Shown piece by piece: positions 43,967-53,886 of a stretch of 64,000 bases of DNA (position 1 is the stretch's first letter; every line of letters begins with the position of its first letter). A program made the position numbers and the translations under genes. Location: NCBI GenBank assembly GCA_037178625.1, contig CM074130.1, positions 1,922,001-1,986,000 on the forward strand. Reading direction: 5' to 3'. Under the pieces are notes generated by a model. That model was not told the origin of the DNA, searched no databases, and saw only the letters and a program-made list of their open reading frames with translations. The DNA is from Skeletonema tropicum. Its lineage: Eukaryota; Bacillariophyta; Thalassiosirophyceae; Thalassiosirales; Thalassiosiraceae.

Positions 43967-44453
43967 GGTGAGTTATTTTACTTGTTCGGGTAATGGAGTT
44001 GTCTTGTGAAAGAGAGTGAATGAAAGAGAGTGAATGGATGGAGTGTACTTATTGCAAAGTAGTGGGAGTATGTCTCATCAGGAGCCAACTCAGAACAAAC
44101 GTGATTTGTGCGCTGTTTTTGTGCTGATCGCGATCGTGGTCATGGTTGGGAGTTGTTGGGCACTGTTCCATGTTCCTCAGACAACCTACTTACCAGCAAA
44201 AGTTGCGTGGCGATGGCCGATGGTCTTGATTCTTGATGTGGCGGGTGGTGGGTTTGGGCTCGCGCGTGCTCTGACTCTGATTTCTGATTGCGCATTGCGG
44301 CTCGTCGCTGAGGTGAATACCATACCCCATCTCAAAATAATTTTGAAAACTCCCCGGGATGCAACTCGATGAGGAGTGTATTCGGCAGACCGGTACTCGG
44401 TACTCCGGAGTCTCAGATTTGGATATTTTATGGTCATTACATAGTTGTCTATA

Positions 44454-44484
44454 CGTACTTCAGGGAGAGCTAAAAAAGCAAGGC
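44454..44484 (+). repeat. terminal inverted repeat, left end of a DNA transposon
   Basis: 31 bp starting CGTACTTCAGGGAGAGC, a perfect inverse of 46092-46122, flanked on the outside by TA. Confidence 0.9.
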
Positions 44485-44655
44485 AAAAAAAACGGTTTAT
44501 TAGTGTCGTAGAGCAATACTAGTTCCTACCTTGATTTTTTTGATTCTAACTGCCTTTTTGAACACCCCCACCATGAGATCCGAATGCAACGGTCATATCA
44601 CATCACAATACACAGTACATCCATCAATATTTGCCGCCCAATCCATCGCATCATC

Positions 44656-45889
44656 ATGCCTCCTCCGTTGTTTGGCCAATTGGTTCATATTGCACCTCAG
44701 AATTTCGTTGGCAGACCGAATAGCGAAGGCGGAAACGGATTCGTTCAAAAAGACCATGCCGACGGATCATTTGATATCAGATATTGTATGGACGGGACGG
44801 TCGAGAAGAATATCAATCGTCTACGCATCACCAGCCTCAATCCACTTGTGACAACCGCGCGGCGAACCAACGGCGCAGATGTATCTCGTCCATCCATTCT
44901 GGCACCATCACACCAACCTCCTCAGCAACGGTCAAGTCCATCAACACAACAGCCAACACCACCTACTTCCCCTCGGGGTATACAACACATCATCATTCAA
45001 AGCCGAGCTTGGAGCAAATATGATCGTCATCCCAATCCACTGTTGGTACATTTACGTGAGGGGCGATCAAAGCAAAAGGCATGGTTGAGGATTGACGAAG
45101 GCGAATTCAACAAACACGAAAAGGGGACGAAGAAGGGGGAAATGAAATCACACCTCAATGAATTGGAAAACAAAAAACTTGTCATGATCAAATCGGAATT
45201 GGAACGCATCATCCATTTCTTTGATCGGGAGCAATGGCCCAACGGATTTACTCCGAACGCTGACCTTGCCTACGCCTACGGTGTGTCCATCAAAAAGGTT
45301 AGGCATTGTGTGACCTTCCATTTGCGCAAAAACTGTTCAGAGAAGCGCAAGGTACGGAATGATGCCGGCAAAACAATATTCAATTCACCAGAGATGCGAA
45401 CGAAGATGTACACACCATACAATTACTTTAAGAAGCTGCAACGGAAGAACAATCCTGGGGTGATTATTCATGACAATGAACTGAAAGAAGCATACGACAA
45501 ACTTGATGAAGTACAATTGCACGAGATGAAATTGGGTGCAGAGGCTGAGAAGAGCATTGCTGCCAACATTGTGTGTGAGATAAAGACAGCTTTGCAAAAG
45601 ACCAATGGGTGTATCAGTTGGGAAAGATTGGCATCATTCATTGCAGGTGGCGAGAACAAGGTACAGCCAGTCAGTTCCAAAACTCTTGCAAAGTATGTCA
45701 CTGCTACAGAAGGCTTTCGGTACTTTGTAACTCAAACTCTACCGCAGTGTACAACCGAGCGTACGAAGAAATGGAGGAAGAGGTGGTCAACAAACTTTCA
45801 CATACTTTGATGATACGACGGTGCAAGCAAGATATGACAAATTCGTCGAGGCTTGGTACAAAAAGCAAGACGAGATGGCGACGGAATAG
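44656..45889 (+). pseudogene. transposon-encoded DNA-binding-type protein, frameshifted near its end
   Basis: The first frame gives about 384 residues from MPPPLFG (44656) to 45810. It contains a Pro/Ser-rich linker, then a helical region with a helix-turn-helix look (NADLAYAYGVSIKKVRHCVT, about 215-235), and later WERLASFIAGG. Near 45797 the frame is lost; shifting by one base continues naturally as FTYFDDTTVQARYDKFVEAW to a TAG at 45887-45889. No DDE/D catalytic domain was found in any frame, so the element is either a non-autonomous derivative keeping only the DNA-binding half or codes for an unfamiliar transposase. Confidence 0.6.
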
Positions 45890-46091
45890 ACAAACGCCGC
45901 AGCGGTGGTGTAAATAATTAAATATATTAGTTTATTATGTTATTTATTATGATATCTCTGTCTTTTACTCATCGTAGTCCGATGTTCTGTGTAAAACATG
46001 ATGTGATATTTTGTTCATCATCTTATGATCCTCTTCGGCGAAGTTGTTTTGCTAGCTATAATTTGTACGTAAAAGTTTTGTTAGTGGCGGG

Positions 46092-46122
46092 GCCTTGCTT
46101 TTTTAGCTCTCCCTGAAGTACG
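46092..46122 (-). repeat. terminal inverted repeat, right end of the DNA transposon
   Basis: Perfect 31-bp inverse of 44454-44484, ending GAAGTACG before TA. Confidence 0.9.
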
Positions 46123-46455
46123 TATTGAATAAAAATACTCTATTTGGATATATAAGGTCAAAAGGATAAAACCTTTGGTACTGATCGTATTTGTATACAT
46201 AGGAATTAATATAATGTTCTCAAATCACATTGAGTTCGCACCATTCATTCATTCTCTTTCCACCAGCAGTGACTTTTCTTCTCTCTTGTACAATACAAAT
46301 ATTGTCACATTTCGAATTTCAATTGAACCTCAATGTCACGCAAGATTTGCATTTGCTCTTATTTGCTGGATTTACCACTCCAAAACTGCCTGCATCTGCA
46401 TCGAGTTCGCATCGAGCACTGTAAGTACAGTCATATTTATTTGGACAAGAAGAAA

Positions 46456-46902
46456 ATGAGCGACAGCAACGACAGCGACAATGTGACGGAGGATTGTCTC
46501 TCTACAGCAGCAAGTGAGGGAGAAGAAGCTGAAAGGACGACAGCTGCCGAGGCTGAGGAGGGTAACACAACGAAACCTGCGGCTGCGGTAGCGGTGTCAG
46601 AAGGAGGAGAAGAAGTGAAGACAGAAGAAGCTGATGATGATGATGATGTAGAGGACGAAGGACGACATCGAGAAGGGAAATGTGACCAGTCAGGCCAAGT
46701 AAAGATATTCAAGTTGAACGACTCAGGATCGAATTATACTCTATTCGGCGAGCCCTTGATTGGAGAAGCACCGTCCAACTACTTTGGAGGACCTGTGGCG
46801 ATAACTGGTGATGCGAAGTCTATTGCTGTCGGAGCTGTAGGGAACAGTAAACAAGGAGACTTCAGTGGACAACTTCAAACCTTCCATCTTCCTTCTCCTT
46901 AA
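46456..46902 (+). CDS. short acidic protein with one FG-GAP-like beta-propeller unit
   Basis: 148 residues from ATG at 46456 (AGAAAATGAGC). The first 80 residues are Glu/Ala/Asp-rich. The last 65 read as one blade of the FG-GAP/propeller repeats that are common in large diatom proteins: GQVKIFKLNDSGSNYTLFGE, then YFGGPVAITGDAKSIAVGA and GQLQTFHL. Normal members carry several such blades, so this is a truncated or one-blade derivative. A longer open frame to 46333 lacks support. Confidence 0.5.
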   Translation: MSDSNDSDNVTEDCLSTAASEGEEAERTTAAEAEEGNTTKPAAAVAVSEGGEEVKTEEADDDDDVEDEGRHREGKCDQSGQVKIFKLNDSGSNYTLFGEPLIGEAPSNYFGGPVAITGDAKSIAVGAVGNSKQGDFSGQLQTFHLPSP

Positions 46903-47263
46903 TGAGGACAGTCCCCAATCCCAATCAACAATGAGTGGGCAATGCAATAAAGTAAGAAATAATTCTTTACCTTTCTTTACCCAGCCAGCCAAGAGTCACG
47001 ATAAGTACAATACAAAAAGAAGATGCCAGTGATTCCAGAGAAAAGGGATAATTTTCGCTGGAATCCCTATTTCGGATTTTGTATCTTTGAATTTTTGGCT
47101 TTTGGCGTGTTGTTCCTGCTGATATTATGATCTCTCTTACGGGTTTTGGCAACTACATACAACCTACTCCTATATTATTTGGCAACAGATCTTGCAGTTG
47201 CATGTTGCCCTGGCCCAGTATTACTTATCGACCCCAGCCAGCAGCAACAAATAAGCAACAATA
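46903..47263. other. intergenic, presumed promoter of the hydrolase-dehydrogenase fusion
   Basis: 361 bp with no recognised coding sequence or repeat. Confidence 0.35.
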
Positions 47264-49246
47264 ATGGTCAAGCTTGCCCGCGTCCAAACAAAATCTGGGA
47301 GGGTAGTTATTGCTGCTCAAATCGCAGCTGCCTCATTTCAGGCTACATATGTTGCGCCAGATCAACATGAACTTCATTTCGTCGACCTTTCCTCCATAGC
47401 TTCATCTGCAAGAGATTTCATTGCTGATTCCAAAAGCAACATCGCCAGGGCGAACATATTGATTAATAATTTAACCTCTCCTGACGCACAACTGTCTGAA
47501 ATTACCAAGCATGTGATTTTCAGTAGCGACGTAAAGCGCGTTCTTTCTCCTCTAGATGGTTCTGAGGTATCTAAATTCATATGCATCGGAATGAACTACG
47601 CAGATCACTGTGCCGAACAAAACCTTGAAGTCCCAACGGTGCCTCTTGTGTTTTCAAAGTTTGGAAGTAGTATCATCGGACCCGATGATGGAATTCCTCT
47701 GTATGGACCTTCAAGCACTGCAACAGTTACCCACGGTGGCACGAATGCTTCTCTGGATGAAGAACAAATCGTTACATCAAAGCTTGATTACGAAGTAGAA
47801 TTAGGGATTGTGGTTGGAGGGACAGTGCCTCGATTTACAAAGGCTGCAGATGCACACAAATACATTGCTGGTTACACAGTGATCCATGATATTTCTGCCA
47901 GAGACTTGCAATTGGAAGCAAATGGAGGGCAGTGGTTATTGGGAAAGTGTTGTGATGGCTACGCACCAACTGGCCCAGTAATTGCAACGCTGGACGAATT
48001 TTGTAACAGTGATGGTGACGCTGATGAATGTGCTGGTGCGGGAAACTTGCATATTGAATGCAGGTTACAGCAAAAAGGCACTGGTGACTTTCAAGTTGTT
48101 CAATCTTCCTCAACATCGAATTTGGTATTCTCGACACCTGAAATTATATCATACCTATCCAAATTTGTGACATTACAACCAGGTGATGTGATTGCCACTG
48201 GAACTCCTCCAGGAGTTGGCTGCTTTCGCAAGCCAGAACCGCTTTGGCTCAACAGTGGTGATGTTGTAGAGGTTGAGATCGAGGGGATAGGAATACTCAG
48301 TAATACTGTTGTTGATCGCATCGAAGATAATGTTTGCTCTACCGAAGAAGAGGAAGTCAAAGATGAGAACACTGATGAGCAAACACCAACTACCAAGGGA
48401 CCTCCTCCTTCGAATCGCTCAGTTACTAGTAACGAGGAACTTCCCAAACAGCAACGTTTACAGAATACGGTATGTGTGGTGACTGGTGGTGCACGTGGGA
48501 TTGGAAATGGGATTGCTCGTCGGTTGGCCTTGGAAGGCGCGGTAACTGTGGTCCTAATCGACATGGATCAAGACAATTTGGACAAGGCTGCATCCCAACT
48601 TGAACAAGAGGTGGCAGAACTCATGGGTGACAGAGGAACCACCCGCCCGACCTTCTATGGACTTGCTTGTGACGTAACAATTTCCAAAAAGGTCAAAGAC
48701 ACAATGAAATATATCGCTACTGCGCTCTCTCCTAATGGTCGCATTGATGTACTCGTGCAGGCAGCAGGCGTCGTAGGGAAAACAAACGTTCTAACACATA
48801 ATGTTGAAGAAGAAAACTTTGATTTTGTGATGGATGTGAACGTGAAAGGCATTTTCAATGGATGTCAATCTGTGCTACCGTATATGATGGAGCAAAATTA
48901 TGGAAGAATAGTCAACATAGCCTCCATCGCAGGAAAGGAAGGAAATGCTGGAATGCTGGCGTATTCAACATCCAAAGCTGCAGTTATCGGCCTTACAAAA
49001 ACGATTGGGAAAGAATACGCTTTGAATGGAATCACATGCAATGCCATTGCGCCCGCTGTAATTCGAACTCAAATGGTAGCTGACATGCCAGAGCAGCAGG
49101 TGAAGTATATGACCGAAAAGATTCCCATGAAGAGGTGTGGAACAGTAGAAGAAATCGGTGCCCTAGTCGCGTTTGTGGCGAGTGAAGAAGCAGCATTTAC
49201 CTCTGGTTTTTGCTTCGACGCAACTGGTGGGAGATCAACGTATTAA
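47264..49246 (+). CDS. fused FAH-family hydrolase and short-chain dehydrogenase
   Basis: 660 residues, no intron. Residues about 100-360 are a fumarylacetoacetate-hydrolase-type domain: ICIGMNYADHCAEQ, the metal-site stretch LDYEVELGIVVG, HDISARDLQ and GDVIATGTPPGVG. Residues about 400-660 are a classical SDR: VTGGARGIGNGIA at the nucleotide site, the Ser in NIASIAGK and YSTSK for catalysis, with QAAG in place of the usual NNAG. A Glu/Thr/Pro-rich linker joins them. In bacterial non-phosphorylating L-fucose and L-rhamnose breakdown, an SDR oxidises 2-keto-3-deoxy-sugar acid and a FAH-type enzyme then cleaves the 2,4-diketo product, so the fusion could carry out both last steps. No signal peptide, so probably cytosolic. 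Confidence 0.85.
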   Translation: MVKLARVQTKSGRVVIAAQIAAASFQATYVAPDQHELHFVDLSSIASSARDFIADSKSNIARANILINNLTSPDAQLSEITKHVIFSSDVKRVLSPLDGSEVSKFICIGMNYADHCAEQNLEVPTVPLVFSKFGSSIIGPDDGIPLYGPSSTATVTHGGTNASLDEEQIVTSKLDYEVELGIVVGGTVPRFTKAADAHKYIAGYTVIHDISARDLQLEANGGQWLLGKCCDGYAPTGPVIATLDEFCNSDGDADECAGAGNLHIECRLQQKGTGDFQVVQSSSTSNLVFSTPEIISYLSKFVTLQPGDVIATGTPPGVGCFRKPEPLWLNSGDVVEVEIEGIGILSNTVVDRIEDNVCSTEEEEVKDENTDEQTPTTKGPPPSNRSVTSNEELPKQQRLQNTVCVVTGGARGIGNGIARRLALEGAVTVVLIDMDQDNLDKAASQLEQEVAELMGDRGTTRPTFYGLACDVTISKKVKDTMKYIATALSPNGRIDVLVQAAGVVGKTNVLTHNVEEENFDFVMDVNVKGIFNGCQSVLPYMMEQNYGRIVNIASIAGKEGNAGMLAYSTSKAAVIGLTKTIGKEYALNGITCNAIAPAVIRTQMVADMPEQQVKYMTEKIPMKRCGTVEEIGALVAFVASEEAAFTSGFCFDATGGRSTY

Positions 49247-49379
49247 AACATCAGATGACACCTCAATCTCAGATTGTTAATAAGATTTTGTATTAACGTG
49301 TCCAAACAAAGGTTCAAATTACAATACTACTCTTCGAGATCAGATTTTGACCAATTTGCTTTTGTTTCCAAGCGTCACA

Positions 49380-49835
49380 TCATTTTTTGTTTCTCTTCTT
49401 TGCTTTCTTCAATGCCTTTGCAATATCTGAATAGTATTCTTCATCCTTTTTCCTCTTCGCTCTTTCTTTATTGAACGTAGGTTGTTGGCGTTGTTTGGAG
49501 AACGAAGAACTCGAACTCCTACTATTGCTAGCTCCTACACCAGATTTTTTCAGACGCCGTTCGTTCTTTGCTTGCAATTTCAGATCAGATGAACGCCGAA
49601 TGAAAGACTTTTGAGCTGTTGTAGAAGTGTGTTCGTGCACTAAACTATCTAACCGGAGAATTGACTGGATATGTCCCTGAATTGCTTCCTCTTTTGTGAT
49701 ATTGTGTGTCACCGTTCTTCTTGATCCACCTGAACCCTTTCTAGATTTGGCTTGACTGTGATATCTCGTATCCTCATCACTCTCCAATTGAGTATTGGTC
49801 TGATTCAGCAATTTCTTGACTAGTTTTGATGACAT
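49380..49835 (-). CDS. small basic Lys/Ser-rich protein, likely nuclear
   Basis: 151 residues from ATG at 49835. The N-terminal 80 residues have a helical, non-repetitive core (HNITKEEAIQGHIQSILRLD). The rest is Ser/Arg/Lys-rich and ends KALKKAKKRNKK, a nucleolar-type localisation signal. It converges on the FAH-SDR gene, 133 bp away. No family recognised; ribosome-biogenesis factors often look like this. Confidence 0.55.
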   Translation of the reverse strand: MSSKLVKKLLNQTNTQLESDEDTRYHSQAKSRKGSGGSRRTVTHNITKEEAIQGHIQSILRLDSLVHEHTSTTAQKSFIRRSSDLKLQAKNERRLKKSGVGASNSRSSSSSFSKQRQQPTFNKERAKRKKDEEYYSDIAKALKKAKKRNKK

Positions 49836-50083
49836 AATTGGATGATACTATTGAATCGGTCTTCTTTTTGTTGTAGAGCTCAAAGCATAGGTAAGTTATG
49901 ATGAAGAATGCATTCAGAAAGAATAGTTTGTAGCGATGCTCGACTTGATGCAGGCAGTGCGCCGATTGATAAAGGAGATAGAGTAGCAGCAGCGTGATCA
50001 TACAGGAGCCATAGATAGGTATGGTGTTAGTGTTAAGGCCGAGGTGGGGATGGATGGTGTTCAATGAGTTTTTTATTTTTTAT

Positions 50084-50106
50084 AGTTTTTTTTTTTTTTT
50101 TTTTTT
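50084..50106. repeat. homopolymer T tract
   Basis: An uninterrupted run of more than 20 T preceded by T-rich sequence, between the starts of two divergent genes. It may be a promoter poly(dA:dT) tract or the tail of a reverse-transcribed insertion. Confidence 0.6.
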
Positions 50107-50226
50107 ATATAGTTTGGTTGGCTGATAGGTTGATGCCAAGACTATGAATTCCCACGTTGCTTGAGCAAGACAGAAAGATTTTTTCCCCCTTGGTCAACAA
50201 GACGATGGAGGATTTGAATTTGTAGT

Positions 50227-51642
50227 ATGTATCAGCAGACAATCCGAAAGACCAAAACAATGACAACGAAAGCACCAAGCAGAGTGGCAGTAATTGGATG
50301 TGGGTGGTGGGCCCAGGGCTGGCATTTGCCACATTTAGCTGCGAACGCTCCACATGTTGTGGTAGCAGCTATAGTAGATGCGTCGCCTTTGCCCATCTCT
50401 ACACTTTCTTCCTCTCCACTCCTCTCTTTAGTGGATCTATCAAAGAAGTATAGCTGCCGACACTACAATTCTGTGGAAGAAATGTTGGAAGACCCTGAGG
50501 TAGGACCCACACTCGATGGTGCTGTCATTGCAACCTCTCATGCGTCACACTTTCAAGTTGGCATGGCACTTCTCACAGAGGGTGTCCGCCGCAGGAGCAT
50601 TGCGGAGGCTGCCGAGAAGAAAGAGCAGGTAGGGCCTGATAATGTCGCCAATACCAGCGTCCACAGAGCATTGCACATATTAATGGAAAAGCCAATGACA
50701 TGTTCTGTCGATGAGGCGCAGGAGTTGTCTAACATGAGCATGGCATACCCAGAAGGTGCATTTGTCATCAATCATACGGCTAGTTATCGCCCACAAACAT
50801 TTGTTGCTAAAAACGTCATTTCGTCAGGGCAGCTTGGAAGGATACGGCACATAACTGCAACAATGAATGGAGGCTTGATGTGGCTGTTTGATAATGAAAA
50901 GAATGAATCATGGACATCCAAAACTCCGTGGCAAAAAGGAGAGAATACTTCCCATGACAATAAAACACCAATGAACGGAAATGGCTATGCTTGGGGTCAA
51001 TTGGCACACATTTTGACCTGGATATATGCTGTTCTGGGTGCAGATGATGTTGCCGTACCAAAGAAAGTATTTTGTACAATGACCCATGCTCCAAATACTG
51101 GCGCTGATGTCTCATTAGCAGCCGTCATAACGTGTAGTGATGGAATAACTTTCAGCATCTCTGGTACCGCCCTCTTGCCTGGCTCGCAATATGCGGATCC
51201 TCCCATTGGCAAACGCATCAATGTGGAAATCTTTGGTATGAGAGGTTGCTTACTTTGGGGAGGCGATGATCGTATTCCTGAGTCTGGTAAGCTAGAGTTG
51301 AGGAGAAGTGTGCCTGGGAAGAAAGAAGATGGTCAATCCGAGTTTCCATGCTCTCAAGTTGCAGCTGCAAATGAATTAAAAGATGGGTTCTATTTTGAGG
51401 ATGGTAGTCAGGATGGCAAAGGACCGGGAAGTATGAAGGTATTTTTGGATGCCTGCGAATCATCGGCCGCAAAATATAATCAAGCGTTTCTGGAGAATAA
51501 AAGTGAAGAGAGTACTTCGACGCTGGTTGATGAAAGCGAACCAATTTCATTACCAAATGATTCATTGATTGGATTACGCACAGTTCAAATCATTGACGCC
51601 ATGTACAAGAGCTCAATATCAGGCAACGCAGTTGATGTATAA
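50227..51642 (+). CDS. Gfo/Idh/MocA-family oxidoreductase
   Basis: 471 residues (460 if the second ATG at 50260, MTTKAPSRV, is used). The N-terminal Rossmann domain starts RVAVIGCGWWAQGWHLPHL. The family's EKP motif appears as LMEKPMTCSVDEA (about 155), later than usual because of an insert of about 35 residues after DGAVIATSHASHF. The C-terminal sheet domain has GQLGRIRHITATMNGG and the family His in GYAWGQLAHILTW. Such enzymes use NAD(P) to oxidise or reduce sugars, inositols or related alcohols. The substrate cannot be told. It lies near the FAH-SDR fusion, but proximity means little in this genome. Confidence 0.85.
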   Translation: MYQQTIRKTKTMTTKAPSRVAVIGCGWWAQGWHLPHLAANAPHVVVAAIVDASPLPISTLSSSPLLSLVDLSKKYSCRHYNSVEEMLEDPEVGPTLDGAVIATSHASHFQVGMALLTEGVRRRSIAEAAEKKEQVGPDNVANTSVHRALHILMEKPMTCSVDEAQELSNMSMAYPEGAFVINHTASYRPQTFVAKNVISSGQLGRIRHITATMNGGLMWLFDNEKNESWTSKTPWQKGENTSHDNKTPMNGNGYAWGQLAHILTWIYAVLGADDVAVPKKVFCTMTHAPNTGADVSLAAVITCSDGITFSISGTALLPGSQYADPPIGKRINVEIFGMRGCLLWGGDDRIPESGKLELRRSVPGKKEDGQSEFPCSQVAAANELKDGFYFEDGSQDGKGPGSMKVFLDACESSAAKYNQAFLENKSEESTSTLVDESEPISLPNDSLIGLRTVQIIDAMYKSSISGNAVDV

Positions 51643-51798
51643 TGAAGTCCATTCACATCTATGAGTTGTTACTTACTTATCCTCTCATCAAAAGTACATC
51701 TACAGCCAAGATATAGACCTCTGTATACTTAATGGACAATTTATAGAATTACATAGCAATAGTGTGCACTTTCAAGTAGGGATACGTTCAATTACATT

Positions 51799-53340
51799 TC
51801 AGTCGAAATAGCGACCTAGCATATTCCAGTTCTCATTGCTTGAAATATCCCTTAACAGTTCTTGTACAGCTTCGATTTCGGAACTTGTGAAATAGTTTCT
51901 GTAGTATCTTTCACTTCCATGAAAGTCATCTCCTTCACTTTGAAACGCCAAGCCTAAGAAATCAAACAGCTCCAGTGTGGTCTGTCTATGATTGCTTGCA
52001 TAATCCTCATAAAAAAGTGTGAGATGATCTAATCCCAATTCATCGATTGTCTCAATGGCATTATTATGCCACAAGCCATACCTAACGAACTCAGAATAAC
52101 ATGGAATTGTCTCACGATACTTCACAAGGACATTGGCATTGCTCTTCCCTCCGATAACAGGAAATCTTTCTTCCGCTGTATGAAGTCTAGTGTTGACATA
52201 TGCACAAAAATTACGAAATCCTTCAATCGAATTTGGGTGGGCTGCCAACCAAGTCGCGTTGCCTTGCTTTTGATTCCGCTTCAAGTGAAATCTAGACACA
52301 ACATTGTCGAAAGGATCACGGACTAAATGCACTGCTTTGTTGACAATAGATGAATCATACATTGCCTTTTGCTTTCCTCCAAACTCATCAAGAAAGTCAC
52401 CAGTGAGGCAGTCCTTACGAAATTCACTTCGTGGTCGTACATATTTCTTCGGGTGGGATCCAAAGCCGTATCCGCCACAGTGAGTTTTCGTCAATACAAA
52501 TGTACCATTCTTTGGTACATCAAGTTTGCCATTGAATGATGCCTTTGGATCAGTCAGGTATGGACCAACGGTACTCCAGTCGAACAAAGGTTTACTCCTT
52601 TGCTTAAAAGTGTTTGCAGAGCCATAATTAGTGGCTGTAACTGTAGATGATGAAGTGCGGACGAGCGCTCCTGTGTATGACGTCCCACTATTTGGAAAGC
52701 TCATCAGCCAAGCAACACCTGGCCACGAACTTGTATTTTGTGGGCGCTTGTGGTTACAGTGTATCCTGCTGCTGCTTTCATCGTCTAGAGGAGCAAACAT
52801 TTCTTTAACATGAAGAGATGTGCTAGGCTGACCCCAATAGACAACTTTCTCCCTGCGAAAACAGCCATATTCAGTAAAGTTTCCATTTTCAAAGCGCTCG
52901 AGTCCAATCTGCAGTCGAGCATCATTGCATTCCTCTACTGTCAAACATGTATTGCTTGGTATGACAGTCCCGCTAGATGCCACCGCTGAGTGTGCTGTCG
53001 GCAATGTAACCCTACGCACGTAATTGGCACTGATATTCCGTAGAGAATGTAGATTTGTAATGTTGATCACGGCAATACATAGGATTGGTGGAATAATGAT
53101 CCATTTGCTGTCAAACTTGCGAATGTTGACAGATGGTGAGGGGAATGAAGTCTTCATTGCGTTTCGTGTTGTAACTCTTCTTTCATCAATACAACTTTTT
53201 GACCTGCCATTTGATATATTATTGATGCCGTTACTGCTGTGGCGACGGCTTGCTGCGCGAACATGATTCATGCATGTTTCGAGGGGTACGAGGGACGATA
53301 TTTTCCCATGGTTTTGGTCAGGTCGAAGGTATTGTACCAT
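51799..53340 (-). CDS. Golgi-type membrane sulfotransferase
   Basis: 513 residues, type II membrane layout: a basic N-terminal tail, one membrane segment (WIIIPPILCIAVINI, about 79-95), a linker, and a lumenal catalytic domain. The PAPS-binding 5' loop is WLMSFPNSGTSYTGALV (about 211) and the 3' phosphate motif is AVHLVRDPFDNVVSRFHL (about 343). These enzymes transfer sulfate from PAPS to carbohydrate or protein, usually in the Golgi; in diatoms sulfated polysaccharides are a plausible target. It converges on the Gfo/Idh gene, 156 bp apart. No intron seen. Confidence 0.82.
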   Translation of the reverse strand: MVQYLRPDQNHGKISSLVPLETCMNHVRAASRRHSSNGINNISNGRSKSCIDERRVTTRNAMKTSFPSPSVNIRKFDSKWIIIPPILCIAVINITNLHSLRNISANYVRRVTLPTAHSAVASSGTVIPSNTCLTVEECNDARLQIGLERFENGNFTEYGCFRREKVVYWGQPSTSLHVKEMFAPLDDESSSRIHCNHKRPQNTSSWPGVAWLMSFPNSGTSYTGALVRTSSSTVTATNYGSANTFKQRSKPLFDWSTVGPYLTDPKASFNGKLDVPKNGTFVLTKTHCGGYGFGSHPKKYVRPRSEFRKDCLTGDFLDEFGGKQKAMYDSSIVNKAVHLVRDPFDNVVSRFHLKRNQKQGNATWLAAHPNSIEGFRNFCAYVNTRLHTAEERFPVIGGKSNANVLVKYRETIPCYSEFVRYGLWHNNAIETIDELGLDHLTLFYEDYASNHRQTTLELFDFLGLAFQSEGDDFHGSERYYRNYFTSSEIEAVQELLRDISSNENWNMLGRYFD

Positions 53341-53886
53341 TATTTACCATATAGTGAAATTTGAAATTTCGGCAAAAATGTCGGCGGCAAATTTTAAGTG
53401 AGAGTGCGTCCGAAGGAGCTCCGAAGGAGTCCCATCTAACTCGCTCACGAACAACTTTCCGGTGCTACTCGCCAAAAGAAGAATCGTGTCATCGCGTCGG
53501 CGACGACTGATGAATTCTTACGGTGAAAATGCAGTTCAGAGCCAAACTTCCAGAACTTTGAATTTTTTAAAACTTCCCAAATCACACCCCTCATTTTGCC
53601 AGAACTTGGTAAATGAAAAAATAATAAAGCTTTTCAATAATATGAAGGAAATAGTCTAGAGCAATTTTTAATAATATAACTTACTCTAGATCAGTAAAAG
53701 TATTGGGTTAACACTTTGTGAATGCCTCTCCGAGAAGTTATGTTCCCGCCAACATTCTGAGAACACCACGCAACCTAGCAGGTGCCACCAAGATCATGGC
53801 CATGGTAAACACGAGGTCTGGTGATCTCGGCTCGAGGCCAATCGAATTCAGTCCCTCATAAAAAGACAATTGACACAATTAATACG
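53341..53886. promoter_or_regulatory. divergent promoter region
   Basis: 546 bp between two outward-facing genes. It contains a short direct repeat (CCGAAGGAG, 53411 and 53421). Otherwise nothing defined. Confidence 0.35.

Larger units (their letters stand above)
44454..46122 (+). mobile_element. 1.67-kb TIR transposon with TA target duplication
   Basis: Bounded by perfect 31-bp inverted repeats, with TA on both outer sides (44452-44453 and 46123-46124), as in Tc1/mariner-like elements. It carries a single gene on the plus strand. The perfect repeats suggest a fairly recent insertion. Confidence 0.85.
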
